This document shows positions 32,513 through 44,638 of a stretch of DNA of 64,000 nt, piece by piece. The DNA comes from Coenobita brevimanus (taxonomy: Eukaryota > Arthropoda > Malacostraca > Decapoda > Coenobitidae). The position numbers and the translations under genes are program-made. The stretch's first letter is position 1. Each line of letters starts with the position of its first letter. Location: NCBI GenBank assembly GCA_032717465.1, contig CM064664.1, positions 1,306,969 through 1,370,968 on the forward strand, written 5' to 3'. Below the pieces are notes generated by a model. The model saw nothing but the letters and a program-made list of their open reading frames with translations. It did not search any database and was not told where the DNA came from.

Positions 32513-35039
32513 AGTAATCCCTCCACTATCCGATGTAACAGAGCCAAAGAAATGTCCAGAAAGTGGTCCTATCCGGAAAGCGGGCCCCTGCCTGCTGGAC
32601 TGGTACTTAAGGAACCTAACCCAGCCGAACTTTGAAAGCCACCTAAATAACTCCCTACTGGACATGCATAGCACCTATTTAAACCTATTTAAGACCTATT
32701 CACACCAATAATGGACATAAAGCATGAAATAAATGAAAAGGAACCAAAGAATGTTGAATTAGAAGTGACTGTACCTCAGCCAAGGTACTTACAGCACGTC
32801 TGTGGCTGCCTTCTCTAAGGCTTTGGCAGTGGTGAAAATGCTCTTGAAGCACGTACAGTAATCCAGTGTTGTGCTGCACTTACAGTAATTCTTTGCACTC
32901 TGAGTTATAATTGTTTAACACTGCACATTGTTAATTGCACCACGCCAGTTTCAACCGCCAGTTTCAAACGCCAGTTTACACTCCACAGTTATTCTTTTGC
33001 ACTTTAAATTCTAATTTCTTAACACTACACAACACGATTGTCAATTGTGTGGTCTACTGGCGAGGTATTGCAGTTTATTCACTGTTTATTCACAAAGAAC
33101 AAGAACGTGTGGCATCCACTGCAATAAGCATCTACTCACGATCGAAGTTTGGCAGTAACTATCGATGGTGGGGAAACAGAGTTGCCAGATTGCAATGGCC
33201 ACATTACCAAACTCCTCAATTTTCATTACCAAAGTTAATTTTTTTTTTACGAAATTCGTAAAGCTAGCACTTTTTCTTCACTAATTGTATATACAAGTGG
33301 AAATACATGAAATCACTCTTCTTATAATTAACAGCATGTTGATTATTTTCGCTCTATGTAGGCTAGCAGATGAATCAGAGAGAGCAGACATTCCACCATC
33401 TCCATCCTGTGTATCCTCATACATGTGAAAAATCCATTTGGTAATGCATTATTCTGATTCATTACCAAACGAATTTTCATTGCCAAATTGGCCCACATTT
33501 GGTAATGAAAAATACTAAATGGCAACCCTGACAGGGGAGGGGGGAGGGGAAAGGAAGGAAGGGGTGAAGGGGCCATGGTTTAAACAGATGTTTGGCACCA
33601 TGTTTCAAATTATGGGAGAGGAAAAAATCGGATCTGGGGGGGATTTTTTTCTTGTTTTGGCCATTTTTGGGTTGTGAAGGTCCAGGTCCACAATGTCCGG
33701 TACGTGAGGTGTCTGGATTTAGGTGTCCGGATAGTATAGGAATTACTTATATGAAGTTAATTCCACTTATTGTCTGTTCATCACATAGGGCCATCTTTTC
33801 AATGCCTTGTATGTTTTCTAGTAATAAATCTTGTCCAGTTAATTGCTTCCTACGTGAGCCATTGGTTCTATATACTCATCACTGTTTTTCTCTCGCTGAA
33901 ACAAGTCATATGGAGGGTTTCTTACGGGATGAAGACCACTTACTCTACTCTTTTCACTTTAACTTGGCCTAATATTATCGCCTCTCCATCCTGAAGGCTA
34001 AGCTGTAACTAGATATCAGCACATTGATATGTTGCTAGTTATGAAAATTGTCAATGAAAAGATATTTAACCACAAATTTGTTATTCTGCCACTTAACTGT
34101 GTGAAAAAAGATGCAAAAGGAAACAAAGTCTGGGACAAGTTATAAGGAAGGGGAAAAATGAGAATACAGACGGATAAGTAATAATATCATTGTACATTGT
34201 TCTCTCTTCAGTCCAACAAAGCTTTGAACTACCAACTCAGCACTGGACAGAAGGCTTTTATTCAGTGTTGAACTCTGGCTGATTTCCTTGTATTTGTTGG
34301 GAAAATTAGAGGGTTGGCAAATACTATTGCAAAAAAGTGTTCGTGTATATTAGCCACCTAGATATTGCACCGTCTTTTATTTATTCTTTTTTTGGGGGGA
34401 GGGGGGATTCTTACAGCCCTAGATGATTTTATTCAACTTTGGAGAGTTTTTAAATACAGGAGTGAAAAATAGCCTCCATAAAATAATTCACAGCGAAAAC
34501 TTCTTCCAAACTCAATTTAATTTATTTGGTTTTAATCTCAATTGAAATTTATGAGACGTAAAGGCTCTGAAGGTGCTAAGATCTCGTCTATGATTACGTA
34601 TAGGCTACGTCGTTCTTAAAGTTATTTAAATGACACACAAGTGCATAAGAGGATGTCCCACGCAAAATTCGTGAAGAAAAAGAATGAATCTACTCTGCTA
34701 AGGCAATGGGGACTCGACACAAATGACAGTACACTTAAATTACAAAGGGGAATACAAAGTCCTAGATAATAACAGAGGTTACGCATGTCTTTGGCCGTGA
34801 TGTACGTGATGCACGTGCCCATTCCCCCAGTTCCCATCAGCCAAGTGTGGGGACAATCAAAATTTCTGCTTGAAAGGAGAGAAAAGGGTTTCAGCCCACG
34901 AAGGCTGCTTTTGATGATCCTCAGGCAATATTTGGCACATTTTCCGTGGACAGGCAATTCGGCAATCATGCATACTTCACGGTATTTTTTTTTTTTTTCA
35001 TTGTCCGTGAAGGCATATCTCGGCACAGGATCATTATCA
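32513..35039. other. Long intronic stretch, no gene or element recognised
   Basis: Mixed composition. Near 32930-32975 the words CCAGTTT..AACGCCAGTTT repeat three times, and near 33200-33510 the phrase ATTACCAAA(C) recurs five times with TTTTCATTACCAAA/TTTTCATTGCCAAA. These look like simple local duplications. A poly-G/A stretch lies at 33536-33570. No coding similarity could be named; an open frame at 35026-34622 is unassigned. Confidence 0.4.
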
Positions 35040-35810
35040 CCAGAATCTCTCCCTACACTGGATTATCCCCTTCTGTGACAAGAGGAAACATGACGGAATG
35101 GTATCCTGTTGAAGTCGGTGAATTATACGTGTGGCAAGCTCTGACCATACTGATGGCACACATAAAAAAGGCATACCATACAGGATTATTGGATCATGGA
35201 TGACCTCACAGCCACACCTGTCTTTGGGAGGTACATGGCACATTACAGAGTACTTTGTCGTATTATGGTTCCTGCACTTTTCCCACAGCATGCGACCCTT
35301 ACTCAATGACAGGGTGTGGAAAATTCGCCCAATTCTGACCATGCTAAAAGGATCTTCCGTTTTTTTTTCGCCTTCTATAGAGCTGTGGCGGTTGAGTTGC
35401 ATGTATTGTTCTGAGGTTCACTGGCATTTATCCAATACACATCGTCCAACGTCATCGCTTACGCATCAGTCTTTGTTGCCTGTGACTGAAAGATTGGATA
35501 TATGCTGGACTTCGTAGTTATCGCCTACCTAGCGAGATGATAATGTCACTACCTGCATTTCTCCTTGTATGATGTAACTACTAAGTTTCTCCTTGGAGAT
35601 GGGACAGGAACCAGCGGTACTATCAAGCCAAGTAGGAAGCACTACCCTGTTTTCCCTGCCAAGACCGAGAATGATGCATTACTCATCGAGAAATGGAGTA
35701 ACATGTTGGTCATCCACTGGCATGACAAGCGGGATGTGCTGCAGGTGGTAATAGAAGGTGTTCCTACACCTTTCTGCTATCACTGTTGTGAATGCATTCA
35801 TACTGTTTAG
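35040..35810 (+). pseudogene. Decayed piggyBac transposase, second lineage
   Basis: Several frames on the plus strand give, in order, the family's alignment blocks: ELYVWQALTILMAHIKKAYH (start of DDE_Tnp_1_7), GGTWHITEYFVVLWFLHFSH, LLNDRVWKIRPILTML, a partial TERLDICW (where GYIL is normal), then after a frameshift GTGTSGTIKPSRKHYPVFPA and NMLVIHWHDKRDVLQVVIEG, with the third catalytic Asp in WHDKRDV, and a Cys/His end (PFCYHCCECIH). The blocks holding the first two catalytic Asp are not recognisable. The sequence differs strongly from the 20.7-22.9 kb transposase, so it is another, older piggyBac. Termini not found. Confidence 0.75.
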
Positions 35811-36300
35811 ACAGGTTGTTGGCATAACTGCTGCATCAAGGACACAGCGCTGCAGTAATGCCTGACAGGGTCACCCAGGCAGGCTACATCACATGTCACC
35901 GAATGGTGTGCCTGGGCACCTGCAGGTTAAAAACTATACAGGCAGTGCCATGTCTGCCTGAACTCTCAGTGATGGCAGCAGGTTCACAAGCAATTGCTCT
36001 ACCATGCAGTGAGTTAAAGGAAATTTCTTCAGACTCTGGTGTGTGGGAAAGTGCAGTGTATATAGCAATCTTACTACGTAAGAATCTGTCATCATCATCA
36101 TCATCATCCGGATCTCCTTTCCCACCGTAGCACAGAGTGAGGAGTAGCAGTCTCCAGACAGCCCAAATTTGCCCAAACCAATGGGCCACACTTGTATTCA
36201 CTAATCATTCAAGTCCCCGGAATCATGGCTCTATCAGATACGCCTAAAACATTCACCACGTTCTGTAGCTTCACATAATCATATCCGATAGAGTCAGTCC
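35811..36300. other. Flank of the piggyBac relic, with an (ATC)n tract
   Basis: A (CAT)7 microsatellite lies at about 36089-36110. The remainder shows no feature I can name. A 45-bp stretch near 36190 resembles one near 5005. Confidence 0.4.
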
Positions 36301-39300
36301 GGACGCTGGCATGTTAAAAAGCGGTGCAAAACCACAATCATGGACTTCTCACAACATTCATCTAGCCAGCTCGATCTCCTGTCAGTTCTGTTGCCTCACG
36401 GACTTCCAACCCTCTCTTTCTCAAACACTCCTCCACCATATCTCTCCACTGTCTCCTTGGCCAGCCTCGCCTCCTCCCTCCTACGAATTCGCTCAGATAC
36501 ACCTTTTTCACCACTCTATTGTTATCCATTCTATCCACATGACCATACCATCTCAGTACACTCTCTTCGATTCTGGTGTCCACCGACTTCCTCACTCCAC
36601 ATCTTTCACGAATCACATTATTCGTATCCTATCCACCCTCTGTACTCCACATACATTCCTCAGCAGTCCCATCTCCACTCCTCTTACTCTGGACATTTCA
36701 TTTTCATGCCACACCATAGTTTCACATCCATATGTTCAAGTTGGCACTAACATTCCTTCACGTATGCCTCGCTCAGTTGCAGCACTTAAGCCTCTGTTTC
36801 TTATCAAGGCCTCCATTGCACCAGCTACTTTTCTTCCTTGTGTCATTCTACTTTCAACTTCTTTTGTACACTTTCCTCTCTTTTCTGTCACTGTACCCAG
36901 GTGTTTAAACTCTCTCACCAATTCCAGTCTCTCTCCATTCACTTTAACATCGCACTGGGAGTCACCCTCTCTGTCAATGACCATCACTTTACTCTTTTCT
37001 ACATTTACTCTCAAGGCACGACGCTCACAGACATCAGCAAAACTCTACACTACCCTACTAAGTTCTTGTCCGGTACTTGCATGCAGTACTGCATCATCAA
37101 CATACAAAAAATCTGAGATATTCCATCCATCACCATTCGTTAGTCATTACCAACGCCATCCTTCTCTCCATTACTCGTGTTTTTACTTCTCTCATCATCC
37201 CATCCATATATATTTTAAACAACCATGGGGACATTACAACTTTGTTGCAAGTCCACACCAATCGTGAACCATTCATTTAGATGCCCATTTACCCTTACAC
37301 ATGCTTCACTACCATCATAAAAGCTCCTGGCGGCACCTAGCAGCTAACAATCTACACCGTACTTGCACAAAACTTTCCACAATCCATCTCTGTCCACTTT
37401 GTCCTATGCTTTATCCACATCCATGAATACCATAAACACCTTATGGTCCGTCTCACAAACCTTCTCTACTATCTGTCTCACTGCAAATATTTGATCCACA
37501 CATCCTCTGCCACTGCTAAAGCCACCCTGTTCAGCACTCACGAGGGCTTCTGATATCTCTCTTACTTTCTCCACAATAATTCTTCCATATACCTTCACTA
37601 CCACAGTCAATAAACATATACCACTTGCACTCACTCCGTTCACCTTTATTTTTGTATGGGGGTACCATCACAGCCTTTTTCCACTCTGCAGGCACAGTTT
37701 CACTCGTCTATGCCTTCTCACATGTCTCCAACAAGCACTTCATTCCACTCTTGCCACTACACTTTAGCATACCTTCATGCACCTCATCAACCCCAGCTGC
37801 TTTCCCATTTTTCAGCCGCTTCATAGAACTCTTCACCTGTGCAAGTATCATGTATCCTGGCACTGTATTCCATCTCTGCACACCCCCTAAACCAATCATG
37901 TTTACAGCCACTCTGCTGTCTCTATTCTCATTCATCAGGATTTCAAACTATTCTTTCCATCTGGTCCTTACTTCATCCCCATGGATTAATAATCTATCAC
38001 TTACATCCTTCACACCATCACATTTCTTTCCCCTTTCATTTCTACATTTCCGCACCTCTTTCCAGAATAACTTCCTATTTTCAGAGTAGTTCGCATTTAC
38101 TTTTCTTCCCAGATCATCATTTACCTTCTTTTTCCTCTTCACTAGTCTCTTTACGTGCTTCTGGCTCTCAACATATTCAGTTCTTATTTCAACTGAACCC
38201 CTATCCTGTAACCACTTTAGCCACTTCTTCCTCTTTTCCTCCACCACTCTCTTAACCTCCTCATCCCACCATGCCATATCGTTCTTCTTTGTTGTTACTC
38301 TTGCCACACCACACACCTCTACAGCATTCCTAACTAAGCAGTCCCTATATGCATTCCACACGCTGTCCAGATCCATTTCATTCCAATTCACTAATTCTAT
38401 CTCCTCCTCTACTTTGATCCTGTAATCATCTGCCATTTTTTGATCCTAAGCTTCTCAACTTTCAGTCTTTCTCCCTGACTGCTCCCCTCTGTCCTGATCC
38501 ACCTCACTCCACTCAGCTTGAGCTTACATACCACAATCACATGATCTGACAGACCTCTACATCGTCCTCTCACGGCCCTCGTATCAGCAACCATTCTCAT
38601 CAATGACCTCTCTACGAGCACGTAATCAATCATGCTTCTTTCAACACGATCCCCGTTCCTTCTATACCATGTATATTTAAGTGCATCTCTGTGTTTGAAG
38701 TACGAGTTACAAATGCACAACCTCCTCTCCTGATACATATCTTTTAGTCTCTTCCCATTATCATTTTCTCCTTGTACTTCATATCAGCCCATTTTGTCCT
38801 CCTCAGGACCATTGCCTACTCTTCCATTCATATCCCCCATTAGGATCACTTTATAGCTTCTGCGCATTTCTCCCACTACTTCATCCAGCTCATCCCAAAA
38901 CTTGTCTTTCACTCTCTCACTCCTGTCTTCACATGGTGTATTTGCTACAATCACTGCCACTTTCACCTTCTCAAACTTGAATTTGACATAGATACACCTC
39001 GGGCTGACACATTTGTATTCTCTCATTCCCCTGTGCCACACCTCCTTCATAAACAATGCAACTCCTTCCTTGCATCTTCCTCGTCCAGTCATTCCCGATC
39101 GTACACATTTCTCACCCTCCCACTCCTTCACTTCACACCCTTTCATCTTCGTTTCATACAATGCCATCACAGCATATCTCTCATTCCTGAACACATTCAC
39201 CACAACCACACTCTTTCTCCCCTCATTCACATCTCTGACATTCCACATGGCCACATGAGTCTGCCCATTTGGTTGGGGCTCTGTGCAGGTATTGTGCTCT

Positions 39301-39410
39301 CCGAGACTCTCTGAAACGACTGCCATGATTAAGTTATTTTGGATAGGGGAATCTGGGGGACACTTAACCCTGCCACAAACCCCGGTTATATGGTTACCAC
39401 CCAGCATAGT
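36300..39410 (-). mobile_element. Nearly full-length LINE (family L-B), multiply frameshifted
   Basis: On the minus strand: endonuclease from 39407 (HVAMWNVRDVNEGRKSV, YETKMKGCEV, VILMGDMNGRVGN) continuing at 38738-38409 (RSMIDYVLVE, GLSDHVIVVCKL); basic linker 38436-37948 (NDMAWWDEEVKRVVEEKRKK); RT start 37935-37708 (NGKAAGVDEVHEGMLK); 37643-37404 (EQGGFSSGRGCVDQIFAVRQ, VFMVFMDVDKA); then 37014-36736 (VEKSKVMVI, REFKHLGTVTEK) and 36616-36362 (LRWYGHVDRMDNNRVVKK, PRRQWRDMVEECLRKRG). The block with the catalytic FADD falls in a broken part around 37.05-37.4 kb. About 3.1 kb; the endonuclease catalytic Asp/Asn motif is intact. Confidence 0.9.
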
Positions 39411-39950
39411 AAATGATTTCCTGGGTACAGGAAACCATTCGGCTTGTCACTCACTGTAGACATCATATGGCATCTTTACATTGGATGAGTGGATGATGGG
39501 CGCCCCAACGTACCATATAAAGAGTACATAATATAAAAAATGTATGTATGGGTTTAAGAAAACACTCGGGTTAAACTGCTAGTGAACATGAAGTACAACT
39601 GCGAATATGTGTTTTGGTAATACATTGCAATATACATGCAAATTGGATTTGTTGTGATAGTAAACTAGAAATTACCTTGTGATATTCCTTTAGTGCACTA
39701 AGAAATTACCCTAGCAATTGATTTAACCACAGAAGAATTTACAATATAAGAAAAAGTACGGGTTTAAGGATATGATCTCATGATATGGTGCATGAACTCG
39801 CAGTACAAGTGCCAGAAATAAATTATTTTCATGATAAGGTGGAAGTGAACTTGCATTACAAGTGCAAATATGTGCTGCGATAATATAGTGTAATATTAGT
39901 GCAAACTGGTTTTGTTCTGATACTTTTTATTTATTTCTGCACAATCGCAA
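39411..39950. repeat. Imperfect duplication upstream of a Jockey-like LINE
   Basis: Two diverged copies, about 39545-39665 and 39755-39925, share ACGGGTTTAAG, GAACTCGCAGTACAA/GAACATGAAGTACAA, CTGCGAATATGTGTTTTGGTAATA/GTGCAAATATGTGCTGCGATAATA and GCAAACTGGTTTTGTT(C)TGATA. No gene is visible. Confidence 0.5.
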
Positions 39951-41436
39951 CCCTTCCTTTATTTTTATCTCTGCTGAACGCCACCTCCCTTCCTCAAAAC
40001 CTCACCTTCTGCCCAGTACTGAGACTCAGCTGTCTAAGGCGACTTAAAGGAAACCCTTCTCTGTGTCCTCCTACTTTCTCTATACTCACTTCAAAGCAAA
40101 AAGTGGCCGTTGGGTATATGTACATCTCAACATATCGTGCACCCATGTTCCTGTACTTCAGTCTTTTGAATTTTCTAGTCTCTAGGTTCGTCTATCCTAA
40201 CATTCTCTAAGTATATCTGTACCGTTTCTTATCTGCTGCTTCTGCTGATGATGACAAATTCTCTGACAATTTTAATTCTAAGATGGAATATCCTGTCAGT
40301 TTCTTCTTTCCCTGAAGTCTCCATTCTATGTGATTTCACTGTTCACCACCACCTTTGGCTCTTCTCTCCTATCACTGATCCACGTACAAGGCTACATCTT
40401 TTCCATCCTTATGACCAAGAGCAGCTTGGACAGCACCCGACCTATATTGCTAACAGTCTTGTAGAGAGTCCCAGCATACCTGACCAATTCCTTGCATCTA
40501 ATCCTTCTGCTTATGTTGTTAATGATTTCTTTCCATTGGGCTCCTCTGATTGCAGTCTTACAGTAATACCTCAACTGTCCTGTCACCTCAGTAAGGCCTG
40601 TGAACCATCCCAATAAGTGGCAACTTTGGCATTTTGAAGTTGCTGATTGGAAGGACCTCAGACAGTACATATTTTTTATTCCCTGGAATGATTATTGCTT
40701 CCATGGCCAAGAATCATCTAAGAGTGTCTCACGTATTACATAGGTTATTCTGTCAGGCATGGAAACAGACATTTCTATCTTTTATCGTGTGACTAATGAA
40801 AAAAAAAAAATCTTTAATTACGCTTGTTCAAATGCCGTCCACATCAAGGAAAGGGCCTTCAAAAAGGTGCCGGAGCCAAACCATCCCTGAATCTCATCTC
40901 TTTTACGTTTCTGGCTGGAATCGTGTTAAGTCCGTTCATCACTCTGCAAAATATATCATTCTTACAACTAAAGTTCCTCCTGCTTCTTCCGATGCTTGCC
41001 CAATGCCTTTCTAACAACTTTACTTTGTTATCCTTTCCTCCAATTTTCCACTCTTATGACTCTGCACTTGTTTCCTCTACTGATAAAGCACAACTCTTTG
41101 CTTAGAATTCTCCTTCCCTTCCACCTTAGACGATTCTGGTGCTGTTCCTCTATTACTTCCTTCCTTTTACTTCCTCTTGGCTGATATTAAAATTTCTTCA
41201 GTTGATGTGTTTTCTGCCATCACTGCCGTTAATGCTGACGAGGCAATGGGCCTGATGGGGTGCAGATGAGGTCCCTTCAGTTGTCCTTAAGTGCTATTCT
41301 TCTGTGCTTACATCCTGCCTAGGTAGACTCTGTCGCCTTTGTCTGTCAACTTGTACCTTTCCTTCTTGCTGGAATTTTCCTGTTATGGAAGTTTCATCAT
41401 TTGCAGCCCTCTAACTGTCGTCCTATCTTTTTAATG
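39951..41436 (+). mobile_element. Jockey-like LINE, endonuclease and linker part (host of the 44.6-53.1 kb element)
   Basis: On the plus strand, with several frameshifts: NATSLPQNLTFCPVLRLSCL (endonuclease), VSSFPEVSILCDFTVHHHLW (where family copies read GDFNVHHHLW), HPTYIANSLVESPSIPDQFL, SDCSLTVIPQLSC. The linker then follows near 40820-41110, ending close to ILEFSC at about 41370 and LTVVLSF at 41430. It resumes at 44083. It is interrupted by an opposite copy of the same family (41437-42890). Confidence 0.8.
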
Positions 41437-42890
41437 CAAGGCAGAAGCTACAGAAGACCAGGAGCCTGTAAAATTCTCCCTCCAAGAAGAAATAAACACA
41501 AGATAAGAGAGCCAAATTCAAGACTGTTCCTTTTGAGGTCCCTGGACACAATGCCTTTGAAAGACTGGAGATCATAGACAGTTGGAAGTACAGACAGAGG
41601 GAGAGAGTTCCAGAGGTGACCTACTGCATAAATGAGAGACTAGGAGTAATGGTTAACTCTTGCATTAGAGAGATGAACAGAAAAGGGTTGAGAATTTGTT
41701 GTTACACGGGAGCTACGCACCTGCCATAATGGAGGAGGGATGCAACAGTACAGTTCAGACAAGCAGTGACCATCGAAGTATCGACTGAAAAGAGATAATA
41801 TAAAGATGCAACAGTACAGCGAAGATAAAGAGGTTGATGGGAGCTGGTAAGAGGAGGGGAGTTGACGAGAAGAAAAGCTTTTGACTCCACCTTGTTGACA
41901 AGAGCTGTATAAGAGGAGCCTGACCACACATGAAAGTTGTAATCTACACTGGGGTGAATAAAATCCGTGTATGAAGTCAACATCTATGCAGGGGTAAAGA
42001 AGGCACAGAGTCGGTTTAGCACAACTAATCTCTTGGAAGCAGATTTTGCAAGAGAGGTAATATGTTATTTCCATGATAAATCCCGAGAGAATGAAGCCCC
42101 AAGTATGTTTTAAGATGATGCAGGAGTAAGCTGGGTATTGTTGAAAATTAGATGGTATTCCTGTGGAAGATTATGTTGAGTTGATAGATGTAAGAACTGA
42201 GCTTTTAATGTATTAAATATGACAAGATTACTTTTACCCCAGTCAGAGATATGAGCCAAGTCAGACACCAGGTGTGCCATAGCCTCATCCCTTGTTTGTT
42301 GAAGTAAGTGCTGAGATGGACGCTGTGGGAAGTGAATGGAAAGGTGAAGGGTGGAGTCATCAGCATATGAGTGGATGGGATTAGATGTACAACATAGAAG
42401 GTCATTGATGAACCAAAGAAAGAGAGTTGGTGATAGGAACACTCTACTGATAGCTCTAGGAAAAGACTGATGGCAGTCTACAGCAGCAGCTATAGATAAA
42501 GGCACAGATAGAAGAAAAGAAACCGTAAGAGGGCAGTTTAGAAATTAAAGATTTTTGCCAGACTCGATAGAAAACCTTTGAGATGTTAGGTGCAATGACA
42601 AAGCTTTCGCCAAAGTCCCGACAGGAGGATGACCCCGAGTATGAAAGGTAGGTGAAAAGATCACCAGTAGAGCCTCCCTGGCGGAACCCATACTTACGAT
42701 TGCAAGGAACGTTGTGACAGGAAAGATCCTTTAAAATTTTTCGGGTAAGAAGAGACTCAAAAACTTTTGAAATACATGCTGTTAAAGAATTACACCAGCA
42801 TCCAGTATTTTTTAAGTGTTTGAAACTCTTCTGGAATAAAATAATTAAAGCACCTCTCCTATCAAAACCTCTGATTGCCATTAGGGGCTA
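41437..42890 (-). mobile_element. Jockey-like LINE, 5'-truncated copy in the opposite direction
   Basis: The minus strand runs from about 42881: SLTACISKVFESLLTRKI, NRKYGFRQGGSTGDLF, DFGESFVIAPNISKVFYRVW, then SPTLFLWFINDLLCCTS and HSYADDSTLHLSIHFPQRPS (catalytic YADD), LVSDLAHISDWGKSNLVIF, and the C-terminal LSLFSRYFDGHCLSELYCCI and SVHLSNARVNHYS. The 3' UTR (to about 41440) contains GAGCCAAATTCAAGA, shared with 54.6 kb. Frameshifts and stops are present. Confidence 0.85.
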
Positions 42891-44082
42891 AGGCAGGGGT
42901 GCATCACTGGCTATCTTTTCACCTTCCTTCAACCCCATTGTACGCATTGATGTACTCATCGTCATTTGGGTGTGGCTGCGCCCATACTCATTGACGCTCT
43001 TGTCGTCAGTAAAGCATAAAAACTTTCGTCAAAGAAAAAGTTTTCAGCTGATCGGCGTCATTTTTGGATGTGTCATAGCTTAGCTACTGCTCGTCAAAAG
43101 TAATGAGTTTGCACCTGTGGGTCCCAGTACCGGCAAAAGAGCAGACAGGTTATTCAGTACAAAATGAGCCATGCAACATATTTCACTATACCAATAGTGC
43201 TTGTATATATTGTTTGGGCATTGTTGTGATTAGGTTTGATGTTTGCAATAGGAAATTTGGTGTTTGTGAATCATTCCTGGTCGTAATCAGCCATTAGCCC
43301 AACGATGATTGTGCTGCTGTTTCTAATCAACTACACTGCCTCTACCCTGCACCAAATGTGAGTATTCAACTATAAAAATAGTGACATTGAATCATAAGAA
43401 TATAGTGTGCATATCTAGTGTACAAGGAATTGGTGAAATATGTCCAGGAGCTTAGAGGAAGGCAGGAAAACGCCCTACAGTCATGACATGGCGTGGGTAC
43501 GATGTAGTTTTTCCCATTTTTCTTGAAGACTGTGAGGCCTAGGATCACCATTCCTGGCTCAAATGAAAGCCAATGAAATTCTGCATAGGATAATAAAATA
43601 AAAACATAACAGTGGAAAGAAAAGTTTTTTGCTAGAGCTCCCCCCCCCCCCAAAAAAAAGAAAGCTATTGTCTGTTGGAAATGGGTTTTACTTTTTCGCT
43701 TATTACTCGAACATCAGACCTCTTATCAAACTGGGACCTCCGGCATTTGAAAGCAAATAAAATTCTCTTTCCAGTGATGTATAACATGGAGAGATTGCTC
43801 AATAAACATTCGACTTATGATGTCAGGAAGTGAGATCTGTGTTCTGGAATGTTTATTCCTGAGGCCCTAATGCACGTATAGTTTTTTTTTTTTTTTTTTT
43901 GTCGTGTAAAACATACGTCGACAAATAGGAATATGTGGGTTTGTGGCAAATGAATACGTTTGGGTGGTGAAAATAAACACTTTTTTGGTGCACGTGGCAG
44001 GCGGGGGGGGGGGAGGGGGATAAGCCAATGCATTGTGCCACAGAAAACTTATGAAACTTATCCACGTGCGAAAGGGCTAAGA
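42891..44082. other. Unclassified segment between two LINE pieces
   Basis: About 1.2 kb of mostly non-coding DNA, with GGGCTAAG near both ends (about 42888-42896 and 44073-44080), compatible with a target duplication. It holds a C10 run with A8 (43638-43656), a T20 run (43880-43900) and a G13 run (44005-44017). The origin is not recognised. Confidence 0.4.
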
Positions 44083-44638
44083 CTCCTGGTCATCCCCCAT
44101 TCAGGACTTCGGTGAAAGATTTGTCATTGCACTTGACACATCAAAAGCTTTCTATCGAGTCTGGCATAAATCTTAAATTTACGGCCCACTTACGGTTTCA
44201 GTCCTATATATTCCTTTATCTCTAGTTGTTCTATAGCTGCTGTTGTAGACTGCCACTGTTCTTCTCCTCGAGCTATCAATAATGGTGTTCTTTAGGGCAA
44301 TGGTCTGTCACTAACTCTCATCCTTCTATTCATCAATGACCCACCAAGGTTTACATGTAACCCTAATCACTCATATGCTGATGGCTCTACCCCTCACCTT
44401 TCCATCTACTTCCTACGGTGTCCATCTTAACAGTTACCTCAGCAAACGAAAGAGGAGTCTATGGCACACTTAATATCTGACTTGGCTCATACCTCTGATT
44501 TGGGTAAAAGTAATATTGGTTTTAATGCATCGAAAACCCAGTTCTCACATCTTTCGACCCATTAAAATCTACTGTAGGAATATCCTATAATATTTAACAA
44601 TACCCATATCATTCCAACATCATCTTTGAACATACTTG
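44083..44638 (+). mobile_element. Jockey-like LINE, RT middle part
   Basis: This continues 39951-41436. It reads, with frameshifts, SWSSPIQDFGERFVIALDTS followed by KAFYRVWHKS and a damaged HSYAD. The reading is cut at 44638 exactly at SSLNIL, directly before an LTR. The next codons (GASFSRDLSWKDHIT) occur at about 53130. Confidence 0.8.

Noticed and set aside
34622..35026. A 134-codon minus-strand frame
   Set aside because: It matches no family I recognise, overlaps the piggyBac relic on the other strand and ends in low-complexity sequence.
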